Origin: Palleronia rufa
GTDB lineage: Bacteria; Pseudomonadota; Alphaproteobacteria; Rhodobacterales; Rhodobacteraceae
DNA: 55,555 bases
NCBI RefSeq assembly: GCF_000743715.1
Contig: NZ_JQEY01000018.1
Location: 156 to 55,710 of the forward strand
Direction: 5' to 3'
This document shows positions 44,471 through 52,874 of this stretch, in pieces; the stretch's first letter is position 1, and each line of letters begins with the position of its first letter. The notes under the pieces were generated by a model. It was not told the DNA's origin, did no database searches, and saw nothing but the letters and a program-made list of their open reading frames with translations. The translations under genes and the position numbers were made by a program.

Positions 44471-44986
44471 TCAGTCGAAGAGTTTGTCGCCTTCGTACAC
44501 GGGGCGCCCGTGACGAAGGTCGGCGACATCGCGGATCAGCGATTGGACGAGGCGCAGCATCACCAGCCCGAAACCGATGGGCACGGCGGCGAGGAACCAG
44601 ACCTGGCTGATCCGAAGGCCATGGGTGACAGACCCGAACCTGGCCGAGACCAGTACCGTTTCGAGCGACCAGTAGAAGGCCACCAGCGCCACGGCGAGCA
44701 TCACCAGATCGCCGAAGATATAGAGGGCCGCCTTCGCCCGCGGTCCCACGTACTGCATCAGCACATCTATGCGGATATGGCCGCGTTCCTTGACCGCCGC
44801 TGCGGCACCGATCCAGGCAAGGTAGATGAAGGAGTAGCGGACGACTTCCTCGCCCCAGATCGAGGAATAGGACAGAAGCTCGCGCCTTAGCACCTCGATG
44901 AACATCGTGGCGACGAGCATCACGTAGAAGACCAGCAGCAGCCAGCGCTCGGCGTTCGCATTCAGCAAGGTGATCAGCCGCGACAT
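44471..44986 (-). CDS. hpsL: TRAP transporter small permease (HpsL-like DctQ)
   Basis: A 171-residue protein with four predicted helices. Seen: RWLLLVFYVMLVATMFIEVLRRELL, SIWGEEVVRYSFIYLAWIGAAAAVKERGHIRIDVL (typical DctQ helix with the EE and ERGHI motif), and a short cytoplasmic tail. The ATG at 44986 has GAGAGAGGA 4 nt upstream; an upstream extension to 45064 lacks homology. It lies 120 nt after the binding-protein stop and 10 nt before hpsM. Confidence 0.9.
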   Translation of the reverse strand: MSRLITLLNANAERWLLLVFYVMLVATMFIEVLRRELLSYSSIWGEEVVRYSFIYLAWIGAAAAVKERGHIRIDVLMQYVGPRAKAALYIFGDLVMLAVALVAFYWSLETVLVSARFGSVTHGLRISQVWFLAAVPIGFGLVMLRLVQSLIRDVADLRHGRPVYEGDKLFD

Positions 44987-45106
44987 GGAATCCTCTCTCT
45001 CCCCCGGACACGGTTGGCGTTCGTGCGGGCCCCGGCAGGGCTGGCGAATGGATCGTGGTCTCAAGGGTCGTGCGGGGCCGCGAAAGGCCGCCCCGCGCGG
45101 CTCCGG

Positions 45107-46252
45107 TCAGGCGTCGTTCACGTAAAACCGGCCCATGGTGTCGGCGGCTTCCTCTAACTTGGCGAAGGCCTCCATCGAGCCGGCCAGGTCGGTCTTGTAG
45201 GCGTCCCACTCGGACCGCTGATAGCCGCCTGCCTCCGTCCATTCGGCCATCTGGGCGTCGTCGAGCGTATGGAACTCGACCCCGGCCTTGCGAAGCTCCG
45301 CCATGGCATAGGCGCGCGCGGACGGTACCTTGGCGAGGTTCTGGTGCATGGTCATCTCACCGGCGAATTCGATCCCCTCCTGCACGTCGGCAGGCAGGCC
45401 GTTGAACCATTCCAGGTTGAGCGAATAGACCTGACTGTCCGGCACCGCCTGGGTAAAGGTCACGTGGCTGAGGATGTCCCCGAACCCGAAGACGTAGAGC
45501 GCGCCCACCGCCGGGTCGAGCGCATCGGCCACGCCCTGCTTGATCGCCGACGGAGTCTCACCCCATGCCACCGGCGTCGGATTCGCGCCGACCATGCGGT
45601 AGTATTGCTGCAGCATCTCCGATCCTGGAACGCGGAACTTCACACCCGCCAGATCGCCCGGCGTCATCACCGCGTTGCCGCCCCGTCGCACGGCGACGAC
45701 CCGGGGGTCGATGACAACGTAGAAGAGCGGCTTGAAGCCCGAGGCCTCGACCTTGGGATTTACCTCGGACTTCCAGGTGTCCGACGATACCAGATTGGTG
45801 AAGCGTTGGTTCGAGCCGCAGAAATACGGCAGATTGATGAGGTCCACCACCTTGGCGAAGGGCGCGAAATTCGCCAGCGAATGCTGCGCGCCCTGGATCG
45901 TGCCCGACTGCACGGCCTGAACCAGCGCACCGCCTGCGCCAAGCTGCCCGCCAGGGGCAAGCTTGACGTACACCTTGCCGTCGGTGGCGTTCTGGATGTT
46001 CTCCTTGAGGTCCAGCTGCATGATCGGATAGCTGCGAGACGCGCCCAGCACATAGGCTGTGGCGATGGTCATCTGGACCTCCGCGGCGGCTTCGCGCTCC
46101 CGCTCCTCCTGCTGGGTCTGGGCCACGGCTGCATCCGACCACAGCATCCCCGCCGCACCGGCGACCATGGCCGCGGTAAAGCCGCCGCTGCCCGCGAGTT
46201 TCAGGAAATTACGCCGACCCGCCCGGTCCAGCTCCTTCGTTTCGGTGTCCAT
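45107..46252 (-). CDS. hpsK: TRAP transporter substrate-binding protein (HpsK-like DctP)
   Basis: A 381-residue periplasmic binding protein with a twin-arginine-type signal (AGRRNFLKLAGSGGFTAAMVAGAAGMLWS), so it may be exported folded. Seen: the ligand-binding FKPLFYVVIDPRVVAVRRGG region and GVKFRVPGSEMLQQYYRMVGANPTPVAWGETPSAIKQGVADALD, the standard DctP core with the conserved Arg that contacts the carboxylate or sulfonate. The ATG at 46252 follows GGGAGGA; the ATG at 46267 lies too close to the preceding gene. It is the first transporter gene of the DHPS operon. Confidence 0.9.
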   Translation of the reverse strand: MDTETKELDRAGRRNFLKLAGSGGFTAAMVAGAAGMLWSDAAVAQTQQEEREREAAAEVQMTIATAYVLGASRSYPIMQLDLKENIQNATDGKVYVKLAPGGQLGAGGALVQAVQSGTIQGAQHSLANFAPFAKVVDLINLPYFCGSNQRFTNLVSSDTWKSEVNPKVEASGFKPLFYVVIDPRVVAVRRGGNAVMTPGDLAGVKFRVPGSEMLQQYYRMVGANPTPVAWGETPSAIKQGVADALDPAVGALYVFGFGDILSHVTFTQAVPDSQVYSLNLEWFNGLPADVQEGIEFAGEMTMHQNLAKVPSARAYAMAELRKAGVEFHTLDDAQMAEWTEAGGYQRSEWDAYKTDLAGSMEAFAKLEEAADTMGRFYVNDA

Positions 46253-46263
46253 GGTGTCCTCCC

Positions 46264-46479
46264 TCATGGTTTGTCTTTTTCTGCCGGAAGGCGGGTGGCC
46301 GGTTGGTCAGGATCGACCGCCGCCTCGCGCTTCAGAATCGCCACCGTGAATACGATGGCCGCCACGAAAAGCACGAGCGCTTCTGCCAGGTCGCTCAGGA
46401 CCGGTGACGCGAACAGGGCGCCGGCCAGCACGTTGAGGATGTAGATGGCAAAGATCGCGGCGGCGGCGATGAGAAACAC
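46264..46479 (-). CDS. 71-residue two-helix membrane protein at the head of the DHPS operon
   Basis: A small protein with two predicted membrane helices (FLIAAAAIFAIYILNVLAGALF and ALVLFVAAIVFTVAIL) and a charged C-terminus. A GTG at 46479 follows GGGAGGGGGG. Its stop is 11 nt upstream of hpsK, and the two operators lie upstream of it, so it is probably the first gene of the operon. It is not recognised. It could be an accessory subunit of the TRAP transporter or a small stabiliser. Confidence 0.65.
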   Translation of the reverse strand: MFLIAAAAIFAIYILNVLAGALFASPVLSDLAEALVLFVAAIVFTVAILKREAAVDPDQPATRLPAEKDKP

Positions 46480-46519
46480 GTGGCCTACCCCCCTCCCAAA
46501 GTGTGCGATTCGAGATCAC

Positions 46520-46533
46520 TGTAAGTGCTTACA
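46520..46533. promoter_or_regulatory. LacI-type operator, site 1
   Basis: tgtaagtgcttaca is a near-perfect 14-bp inverted repeat of the LacI-family kind (AAG/CTT core). It lies between the LacI-type gene and the divergent DHPS operon, 41 nt upstream of the 71-residue gene's start. Confidence 0.75.
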
Positions 46534-46541
46534 TTTCGTCC

Positions 46542-46555
46542 TGCAAGCGCTTACA
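46542..46555. promoter_or_regulatory. LacI-type operator, site 2
   Basis: tgcaagcgcttaca is a near-palindromic 14-bp site, sharing the AAG-x-GCTTACA core with site 1. The centres are 22 bp apart (about two helical turns), so two dimers could bind the same DNA face. Confidence 0.75.
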
Positions 46556-46629
46556 TCACGCTACGTCATCTGTCGCCTTGCACTTTTGCGCGGCGTTGGC
46601 GTAAGGCGCGGCAGCGAAGGGAAAAATCG

Positions 46630-47676
46630 GTGACGAGAAAGCGCGATACGCACCGCCGCAGAGCGGGCAATGCCACACTAAGCGATGTGGCCGCGGCCGC
46701 CGGCGTGTCCACGGCGACCGTCTCCCGGTGCCTCAACGCGCCGCAACTGGTGCAGCAGGCAACGCGCGCCCGGGTTGAGGATGCTGTCAATCGGCTGAGC
46801 TATGCGCCGAATTTCGGCGCCCGCGCCCTTGCCGTTCGGCAGACCGACACCGTCGGCGCAATCGTGCCGACGCTTGACAACGCGATCTTCGCGCGGGGCC
46901 TGCAGTCATTCCAGGAAGAGCTCGGCAAGGCGGGGGTCACGCTTCTGGTCGCAAGTTCGCTCTACAAGGCCGATCTTGAGAACGCGCAGGTCAGAACCCT
47001 GGTCGCGCGCGGCGCCGATGCGCTGCTGCTGATCGGATACGACCGCGAACCGGCGGTCCATGAGTTCCTGAACCGCCGGAACGTTCCGCATCTGGTCGCC
47101 TGGGCACATGATCCCGACCGGGCCGTGCCGTCCGTCGGGTTCGACAACCGCGCCGCGATGCGCGGCCTGGCCGCGCGGGTTCTTGCCTTGGGTCATCGCA
47201 GGTTCGGCCTGATCACGGCCCAGCGTATTGGCAACGACCGCGCCCGTGGCCGCTGGCTTGGGGTGCTCGACGTGCTCCGGGAGGCGGGGCTGGACGACTC
47301 CGCTCTGACAATTCACGAAACGACCTATTCATACGAGAACGGCCGCGCGGGGTTGAGGAAGATCCTCTCCGCAGCCGATCCGCCAACGGTCGTGATGTGC
47401 GGTAACGACGTTCTTGCGGCGGGAGCGTTGCAGGAGGCGCGAGAGATGGGGCTGAGCGTTCCGCGGGACCTGTCGATCACCGGCTTCGACGATATCGAAA
47501 TCGCCAAGATCACGCATCCGCGGTTGACGACGGTGCGGGTTCCTCACCGAGAGATGGGACGACGCGCGGCGCGGATGCTCCTGTCCCTGCGCGCCGAACC
47601 TGAAGAGCCCTGTAGCTATCGGCTCGATACCAGCATCCGCATGCGCGACTCTCTGAGCGCCCCCGGAGCGTCTTGA
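46630..47676 (+). CDS. LacI-family transcriptional regulator of the DHPS operon
   Basis: A 348-residue regulator. Seen: the N-terminal HTH with hinge (TLSDVAAAAGVSTATVSRCLN, then LSYAPNFGARALAVRQTDTVGAIVPTL) and a periplasmic-binding-like sensor domain ending in GFDDIEIAKITHPRLTTVRVP. The GTG at 46630 has GAAGGGA about 8 nt upstream; the frame runs back to 46525, across the operators. It is divergent from the operon and the operators are between the two. The likely inducer is DHPS or sulfolactate, from context. Confidence 0.85.
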   Translation: MTRKRDTHRRRAGNATLSDVAAAAGVSTATVSRCLNAPQLVQQATRARVEDAVNRLSYAPNFGARALAVRQTDTVGAIVPTLDNAIFARGLQSFQEELGKAGVTLLVASSLYKADLENAQVRTLVARGADALLLIGYDREPAVHEFLNRRNVPHLVAWAHDPDRAVPSVGFDNRAAMRGLAARVLALGHRRFGLITAQRIGNDRARGRWLGVLDVLREAGLDDSALTIHETTYSYENGRAGLRKILSAADPPTVVMCGNDVLAAGALQEAREMGLSVPRDLSITGFDDIEIAKITHPRLTTVRVPHREMGRRAARMLLSLRAEPEEPCSYRLDTSIRMRDSLSAPGAS

Positions 47677-48006
47677 TTGCGGCGTTCTGCGGAACTTGCC
47701 GAATGTAGGCATCGGCAAGGTCACCGGCCGGATAGGGGGGGGCGGGCCGGCGCGTCGGAGTTTCGCATCTTCTGGTCCGTCGACTTCTGTCGGGCCAGCC
47801 CAGCGAGTGCCGCCACGAATTTTTCTCCCGGAGGGCCGGTTCGACGATCCCGTCCAGAAGTCGCTGCAACAGCTGGCGCTAGCCATCTCGGTCATGCCAG
47901 TGACGAACTTGTTTTCGGTGCGGCGCAAACTGGGCAGCGGGCTGGCGGCCGGCCGATGCTGGCGCCCCTTCCTACGCGCGATCCGCAACCGGCCGGATCT
48001 CTGGGC
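47677..48006. other. Intergenic region without recognisable gene
   Basis: This 330-nt region lies between two converging genes (the LacI-type regulator and the asparagine-synthase-like gene). Short open frames exist on both strands but have no recognisable domain. Confidence 0.45.
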
Positions 48007-49959
48007 TCACTCCCAACGGCTCTGCCATGTCGATAGCATCGTCAGCGCCCAGAGGTGGCGGCCCCAGTTGCGGCTGCCGGCCATGTGCTCGGAGAACTTC
48101 TTCACGGCGCAGTCGGGGTCGAGCACCCCGATCCGCGCAAGGCTGTCAGGGCTGACCGCGTCGCCGACCATGTCCCGCAGCGGTCCCCGTATCCAGGCAT
48201 CGACCGGAATGCCGAACCCTTTCTTCGGACGATCGTACAGCTCTTTCGGAAGCCTGCGCTCAAGAAGCTTGCGAAGCGCGACCTTGCCGACCCCGGCGTT
48301 CAGTGTGAGGTCGCGTGGCATTGCCCAGGCGAATTCCACCACATTGTAGTCGAGCAGGGGCGAGCGCACCTCAAGCGATGCGGCCATGGAGGCGCGATCC
48401 ACCTTCACCAGCACATCGTCCGGAAGATAGATCGCGGTGTCCAGCGCCATCATCTGATCGACTTTCGAGCGCAACCCGGAGACGTCCTGCGTCTCGAACG
48501 GCCCGCTCGCGCCAAGGCGCGCGTCGGCGTTGAGATCCGCATCAGACCACATCGTGAAGGATCTGTCGTACCGGGCGCGAAAGCTCGGCGCCGCGGCGAT
48601 GGTGGCGAGCTTCTTCAGTCTGTCCGAACTGATCTGCCGGCCGATGCGACCCGGCAGCGCCGCCCCGGCAAGCGCCACGGCGCGTTCCATATGCCGATCC
48701 GGAAAGCGCTGGATCGCCCCGAACGCGCCGCCCGGAAGGTATCGAAGGTATTTGTCGAGCTTCTGCGCAGCCCAGTAACGATTGTATCCTCCGAAGGATT
48801 CGTCGCCGCCGTCGCCCGACAGCGCCACCGTGACTTCGGACCGGATCAGCCGCGAAACCAGAAGTGTCGGAAGCTGCGACGGATCGCCCAGCGGTTCATC
48901 GAAAACGTCCGGCATCTCCGGGACAAGGGCAAGCGCGTCAGCGGCCGTCGCGGTCATCTCTGTATGGGCCGTTCCCAGGAAGGCGGCTGTCTTGGCGGCA
49001 GCATCGGCCTCATTCACGTCTTCGTCGTCGAACCGGATCGTATAGGTCGACACGGTTCGCGATGCCTGTTCGCACATCATCGCGGTGATCAGGCTGGAGT
49101 CGATGCCGCCGGACAGAAAAGCGCCAACCGGCACGTCCGACACCAGCCTCTCCGCCGTCGCACGGGACAGCAGGGCATCCAGGCGCTCCAGCGCCTCACG
49201 CGGGTCGGTGATCGGTTCGGACCGCCCGCGCTCAACCGCCGCGTCGAACGACCAGAAGCGTTTCGCGGTGTCCAGGACATCCTGGACGCCGCGGGGGGGC
49301 GCGTCGACCGACAGCTCGACCCAATGACCGGGCGGCATCTTGATGACGCCCTCATATATTGAGTGGGGGGCCGGAACATAGCCATAGCGCAGATAAAGCG
49401 CCCGGGCACGCCGGTCTGTCGTCGGCGCGGCGAAGGCCGGATGGGCACGCAGTGCTTTCAGTTCGGACGCAAAGCAGAGGCTGCCGCCGGAAACGCCGAC
49501 GTAAAGCGGCTTCTTTCCCAACCTGTCCCGGGCAAGGATCACGCGTCGGGTCTGCCGGTCGAAAACGGCGAAGGCAAACATTCCGTTCGCCTTGTGCAAC
49601 GTCTTTTCGACTCCGTACCTTTCGATGCCGGCCAGAAGCGCCTCCGTATCGGAATGCCCGCGAAATACCGCTCCCTGTCTTTCGAGATCGGCCCGCAGGG
49701 CGGCGAAACCGTAGATCTCACCGTTATAGACGATCTCGAACCGGCCGCTCTCCGAGCGCATCGGCTGCGCACCGGTCTCCGACAGGTCGATGATCGCAAG
49801 GCGACGATGCCCAAGGGCGACGCGGCCCTCGGGATCGATCCAATGGCCGTCGCCGTCAGGGCCGCGATGCCGGATCGCGGCCGTCATCGCGCCCGCGATC
49901 GCACGTGCCTGTCCCCGGTCGCGTGATCTGGACTCCATAAAGCCGGCAATTCCGCACAT
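48007..49959 (-). CDS. Asparagine-synthase-like glutamine amidotransferase (AsnB type)
   Basis: A 650-residue two-domain enzyme. The N-terminal class-II glutaminase has the catalytic Cys2 (MCGIAGFME) and RHRGPDGDGHW, HRRLAIIDLSETGAQPM, YNGEIYGFAALR. The C-terminal synthetase domain has the ATP-binding GAFLSGGIDSSLITAMM and AVALSGDGGDESFGGYNRYW. It would form an amide using glutamine nitrogen; homologues in surface-polysaccharide loci amidate sugar acids or other acceptors rather than make asparagine, and this longer-than-minimal form fits that. The partner is a glycosyltransferase gene just upstream (one base between). The substrate is unknown. Confidence 0.85.
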   Translation of the reverse strand: MCGIAGFMESRSRDRGQARAIAGAMTAAIRHRGPDGDGHWIDPEGRVALGHRRLAIIDLSETGAQPMRSESGRFEIVYNGEIYGFAALRADLERQGAVFRGHSDTEALLAGIERYGVEKTLHKANGMFAFAVFDRQTRRVILARDRLGKKPLYVGVSGGSLCFASELKALRAHPAFAAPTTDRRARALYLRYGYVPAPHSIYEGVIKMPPGHWVELSVDAPPRGVQDVLDTAKRFWSFDAAVERGRSEPITDPREALERLDALLSRATAERLVSDVPVGAFLSGGIDSSLITAMMCEQASRTVSTYTIRFDDEDVNEADAAAKTAAFLGTAHTEMTATAADALALVPEMPDVFDEPLGDPSQLPTLLVSRLIRSEVTVALSGDGGDESFGGYNRYWAAQKLDKYLRYLPGGAFGAIQRFPDRHMERAVALAGAALPGRIGRQISSDRLKKLATIAAAPSFRARYDRSFTMWSDADLNADARLGASGPFETQDVSGLRSKVDQMMALDTAIYLPDDVLVKVDRASMAASLEVRSPLLDYNVVEFAWAMPRDLTLNAGVGKVALRKLLERRLPKELYDRPKKGFGIPVDAWIRGPLRDMVGDAVSPDSLARIGVLDPDCAVKKFSEHMAGSRNWGRHLWALTMLSTWQSRWE

Positions 49960-49960
49960 G

Positions 49961-51088
49961 CTATCGGATCTCCAGCGGGTCGCGCGCGGGGCTCACAGCC
50001 GCCTCCCTGTCTTCCATGACACTTTGGTACTGGGCGATGACGTCGGGCAGTGCGTATCGGCCGCGAATTCTCTGCGTTGCCCGGCGGGACAGATCTGCGT
50101 ACCGTTCGGGCGAGATCTGCGCCATCCGCCGCATCGCATCGGCAAGCATCCCGGCGTCCCGCGGCGGCACGACCGTTCCCGTGTCCCCGACAATCGCGGA
50201 CGCGTCGCCCACATCGGTCGTCACGACGGGCCGTCCAAAGGACATGGCTTCGGCGACCACGTTCGGAAACCCCTCAGTCCGGGATGACAGGACGAGCACG
50301 TCGATTTCGGTGTAGAACGCGCTGATGTCCGAGACCGGTCCCCGAAGATCGACGCGCGACGGATCCAGGCCGGCGCTTCGGATCTGCCTTGCGAGTTCTG
50401 GATTGTCCGGTGTCATTCGGGGCCCCACCGCGATGAACCGGGCATCGGGCATCTCACGCGCCAGTCTTGCCGCTGCGGCCAGGAAGGTCGGATGGTCCTT
50501 CTGCGGATTGTGGCGCGCGGCGATACCGAAAACACGTGGTTGCCGCGCAGAGTGGTCAGGCGCGGAAGGGATTTCGACCCCGTTCGGGATGACCAATGCC
50601 CGCCGGTCGTCAAATCCGGCCGCCGCGTGCTGGCTGCGGGCCCGTTCCGAATTGTAAACGATCCCGTCGCAGCGACGCGACAGCCGCGCGGCCACATGTA
50701 CAGCGGACCGCAATCCGCGCCCCATCGAGCTTGTATCGTCCAGCGCCTGTCTCACGGTCCATAGAATCCGGCCACGATGACCGGCGAGGCGCGCCGCGAC
50801 CAGACCGAAGATGGCAGAGTGATACATCCAGCACAGGATCGTCGCGTGGCGATGGCGCCGGAAGATTCTGGCCAGCTTCCACAGGCCTGCCGGTGCTGTC
50901 GAGACACCCACGATGTTCAAGGCGTGGAACTGGATGTCGGGATTGGCGATCCTCTCTCGCGCCTGGTCCGACACGGTGTTCAAGGACACCACCACGACTT
51001 TCGACCCCGCGCCGTCGCGCAGGATGCGAGCGAGCATTGTCTGCGCGCCGTCCATCGAGTCGAAATCCGTGATAACGTGAATCTGCAT
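49961..51088 (-). CDS. Glycosyltransferase family 4 protein
   Basis: A 375-residue GT-B-fold glycosyltransferase, probably cytoplasmic or peripheral at the inner membrane. Seen: IHVITDFDSMDGAQTMLARIL near the N-terminus (G in the donor-site loop), IVYNSERARSQHAAAGF, VIPNGVEIP, GIAARHNPQKDHPTFLAAAARL, VLSSRTEGFPNVVAEAMSFGRPVVTTDVGDASAIV (the E...E nucleotide-sugar-binding region typical of GT4). With the adjacent AsnB-like gene it suggests a surface polysaccharide function. No sugar donor can be named. Confidence 0.87.
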   Translation of the reverse strand: MQIHVITDFDSMDGAQTMLARILRDGAGSKVVVVSLNTVSDQARERIANPDIQFHALNIVGVSTAPAGLWKLARIFRRHRHATILCWMYHSAIFGLVAARLAGHRGRILWTVRQALDDTSSMGRGLRSAVHVAARLSRRCDGIVYNSERARSQHAAAGFDDRRALVIPNGVEIPSAPDHSARQPRVFGIAARHNPQKDHPTFLAAAARLAREMPDARFIAVGPRMTPDNPELARQIRSAGLDPSRVDLRGPVSDISAFYTEIDVLVLSSRTEGFPNVVAEAMSFGRPVVTTDVGDASAIVGDTGTVVPPRDAGMLADAMRRMAQISPERYADLSRRATQRIRGRYALPDVIAQYQSVMEDREAAVSPARDPLEIR

Positions 51089-51423
51089 ATGGCGCCCTTC
51101 GCTGCACGATCCTCGTCAGTACCTGAAACCTTGCAGTGTACACAGCCACTGTTCATCGGGCCGGACCCCTATCCGAAAGACGTACTGGACCACCGAGCAG
51201 GCGATTTCCGGCTCAACACGAATAAGATCGGCAGATCTCGCCTACCGTGAGCGCACAAAGGACAAATCCCTGCGAAGGCGGCCGGGACCCAAGGATTTCG
51301 GCAATCGCGGCCCCGCGCTGGAGCCGGGGCGCGAGGTGCGCCGCGGAAACCCGTCGACCGCGGTGCGACGGCTCGTTTTGCCGGTCGGTCGGGAGTGCAT
51401 GGCCAGACTGCCTGTGTGGTTCT
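51089..51423. other. Intergenic region without recognisable gene
   Basis: This 335-nt region separates the glycosyltransferase start from the mntH stop, both on the minus strand. It must hold the polysaccharide-gene promoter. No coding frame with recognisable features was found. Confidence 0.45.
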
Positions 51424-52713
51424 CTACGCGGCCAGGAATGGGATGGGAATGCCGAACACAGCCGCAAGCAGGACGAAATTCAACGCCAGAACCGCACAGG
51501 CCCCCAATCTTGCCAGAAGGCGCAAGGTTACGCCGGGGATGAAATCGCCCATGATGTCCCGGCGCGACGAGAAGATGATCAGAGCGATCATCGGGACCGG
51601 AAGCGCGATGGAAAGGACGACCTGACTCATGACAAGCGCCTGCGTCGCGTTAGCACCCATGCCGACAACCGCGAAGGCGGGCACCATGGTCACCAGACGG
51701 CGTATCCAGATCGGAACATGGAAATGCAGGAATCCCTGCATGATCATCTGCCCGGCCATGGTCCCGACGACAGAACTGGATATGCCCGAAGCGATGAGAG
51801 AGGCCAGGAACATGCCAGCCGCCGCCGCACCCAGCAGCGGCGTCAGGGTGTGATACGCGGTCTCGATCTCGGCGACCTCAGAATATCCCTGGTGAAAGGC
51901 ACTGGCGGCCATGATGACCATCGCGATATTGACCATGCCCGCGACAGCCAGCGCCAGAACGACCTCCACGTTGGAATAGTTGAGGATTTTTCGCCGATCC
52001 CGATCGTTTCGGATGTCCGCGCGCGATTGCATCAAGCCTGAATGCAGATAGATCGCATGCGGCATCACCGTGGCCCCGATAATTCCGACGGCGATGGTCA
52101 GGGCCGCGGCGTCGGGTACCATCGGTTGCATCAGGCCAAGACCCGCCGCAGCCCAGTCGACCGGGGCAATGAGCATTTCCGCAAGGTAGGACAGGCCGAT
52201 CACGCCCACCATCGCACCGATGATCAGCTCCATCGGGCGAAAGCCCTGGCCTTCGAAGATGAGGATCGCGTAAGTCACGATCGCGGTGATGACCATGCCG
52301 ACGAGCAACGGCAGCCCGAACAGAAGCGACAGCCCGATCGCGCCGCCAAGAAATTCCGCCAGATCCGTGGCCATCGCCGCCACTTCGCTGATGACCCACA
52401 TGATCCACACGACCGGTTTCGGGAAATTGTCACGCGACAGTTCGGCAAGATTCTTGCCTGTCACGATGCCCAACCGCGCGGAAAGCGCCTGGAACAGCAT
52501 CGCGATGAGGTTCGCAAGAAGTACCACCCACAGCAGGGAATACCCGTATCCCGCACCCGCCTGGATGTTCGTCGCGTAGTTGCCCGGATCCATGTAGGCG
52601 ACCGAGGCGATGATCGCCGGTCCGGCGAAGACCAGTTTGCTCCGCCATCCCCGGCGCTCCCCGCTCAGGACACCCGCGATGCCGCTGCGTGTTCTGTTGG
52701 TAAGGTTCTGCAT
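51424..52713 (-). CDS. mntH: Manganese/divalent-metal transporter (NRAMP, MntH)
   Basis: A 429-residue inner-membrane proton-coupled importer with about 11 helices. Seen: the metal-binding first motif AYMDPGNYATNIQAG and the helix-6 motif VGIIGATVMPHAIYLHSG, both hallmark NRAMP blocks, and ATDLAEFLGGAIGLSL. The ATG at 52713 is chosen; a TTG at 52728 is the alternative. It is divergent from mntR, and a near-palindromic element (52746-52759) sits 33 nt upstream of the start, so manganese repression is likely. Confidence 0.94.
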   Translation of the reverse strand: MQNLTNRTRSGIAGVLSGERRGWRSKLVFAGPAIIASVAYMDPGNYATNIQAGAGYGYSLLWVVLLANLIAMLFQALSARLGIVTGKNLAELSRDNFPKPVVWIMWVISEVAAMATDLAEFLGGAIGLSLLFGLPLLVGMVITAIVTYAILIFEGQGFRPMELIIGAMVGVIGLSYLAEMLIAPVDWAAAGLGLMQPMVPDAAALTIAVGIIGATVMPHAIYLHSGLMQSRADIRNDRDRRKILNYSNVEVVLALAVAGMVNIAMVIMAASAFHQGYSEVAEIETAYHTLTPLLGAAAAGMFLASLIASGISSSVVGTMAGQMIMQGFLHFHVPIWIRRLVTMVPAFAVVGMGANATQALVMSQVVLSIALPVPMIALIIFSSRRDIMGDFIPGVTLRLLARLGACAVLALNFVLLAAVFGIPIPFLAA

Positions 52714-52745
52714 GGCATCTTCCGGCAAGTTTCGAAGACCGAAAC

Positions 52746-52759
52746 ATAGCTATGGCTAT
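52746..52759. promoter_or_regulatory. Putative MntR operator near mntH
   Basis: atagctatggctat is a 14-bp near-palindrome with the core AGC-x-ATGGCT. It lies 33 nt upstream of mntH and shares its core with 52824-52837. Confidence 0.7.
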
Positions 52760-52823
52760 AATTACTGCAAGGGGCACTATATGGTCGTGTTATGTTCTGA
52801 TCCAGTTTCGGTTGGTGAAATAC

Positions 52824-52837
52824 TCAGCCATGGCTAT
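52824..52837. promoter_or_regulatory. Putative MntR operator near mntR
   Basis: tcagccatggctat contains the perfect 10-bp palindrome agccatggct and lies 37 nt upstream of mntR. The shared core with the site at 52746 suggests one regulator acts on both divergent promoters. Confidence 0.7.
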
Positions 52838-52874
52838 AGGGTAGCTCCGCCAACACCGTTCGCTGACAGGACAC

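Noticed and set aside
47677-48006. Possible transposase remnant between the LacI-type and AsnB-like genes.
   Set aside because: A few residues in one minus-strand frame looked IS-like, but no catalytic motif or inverted repeat supports it.
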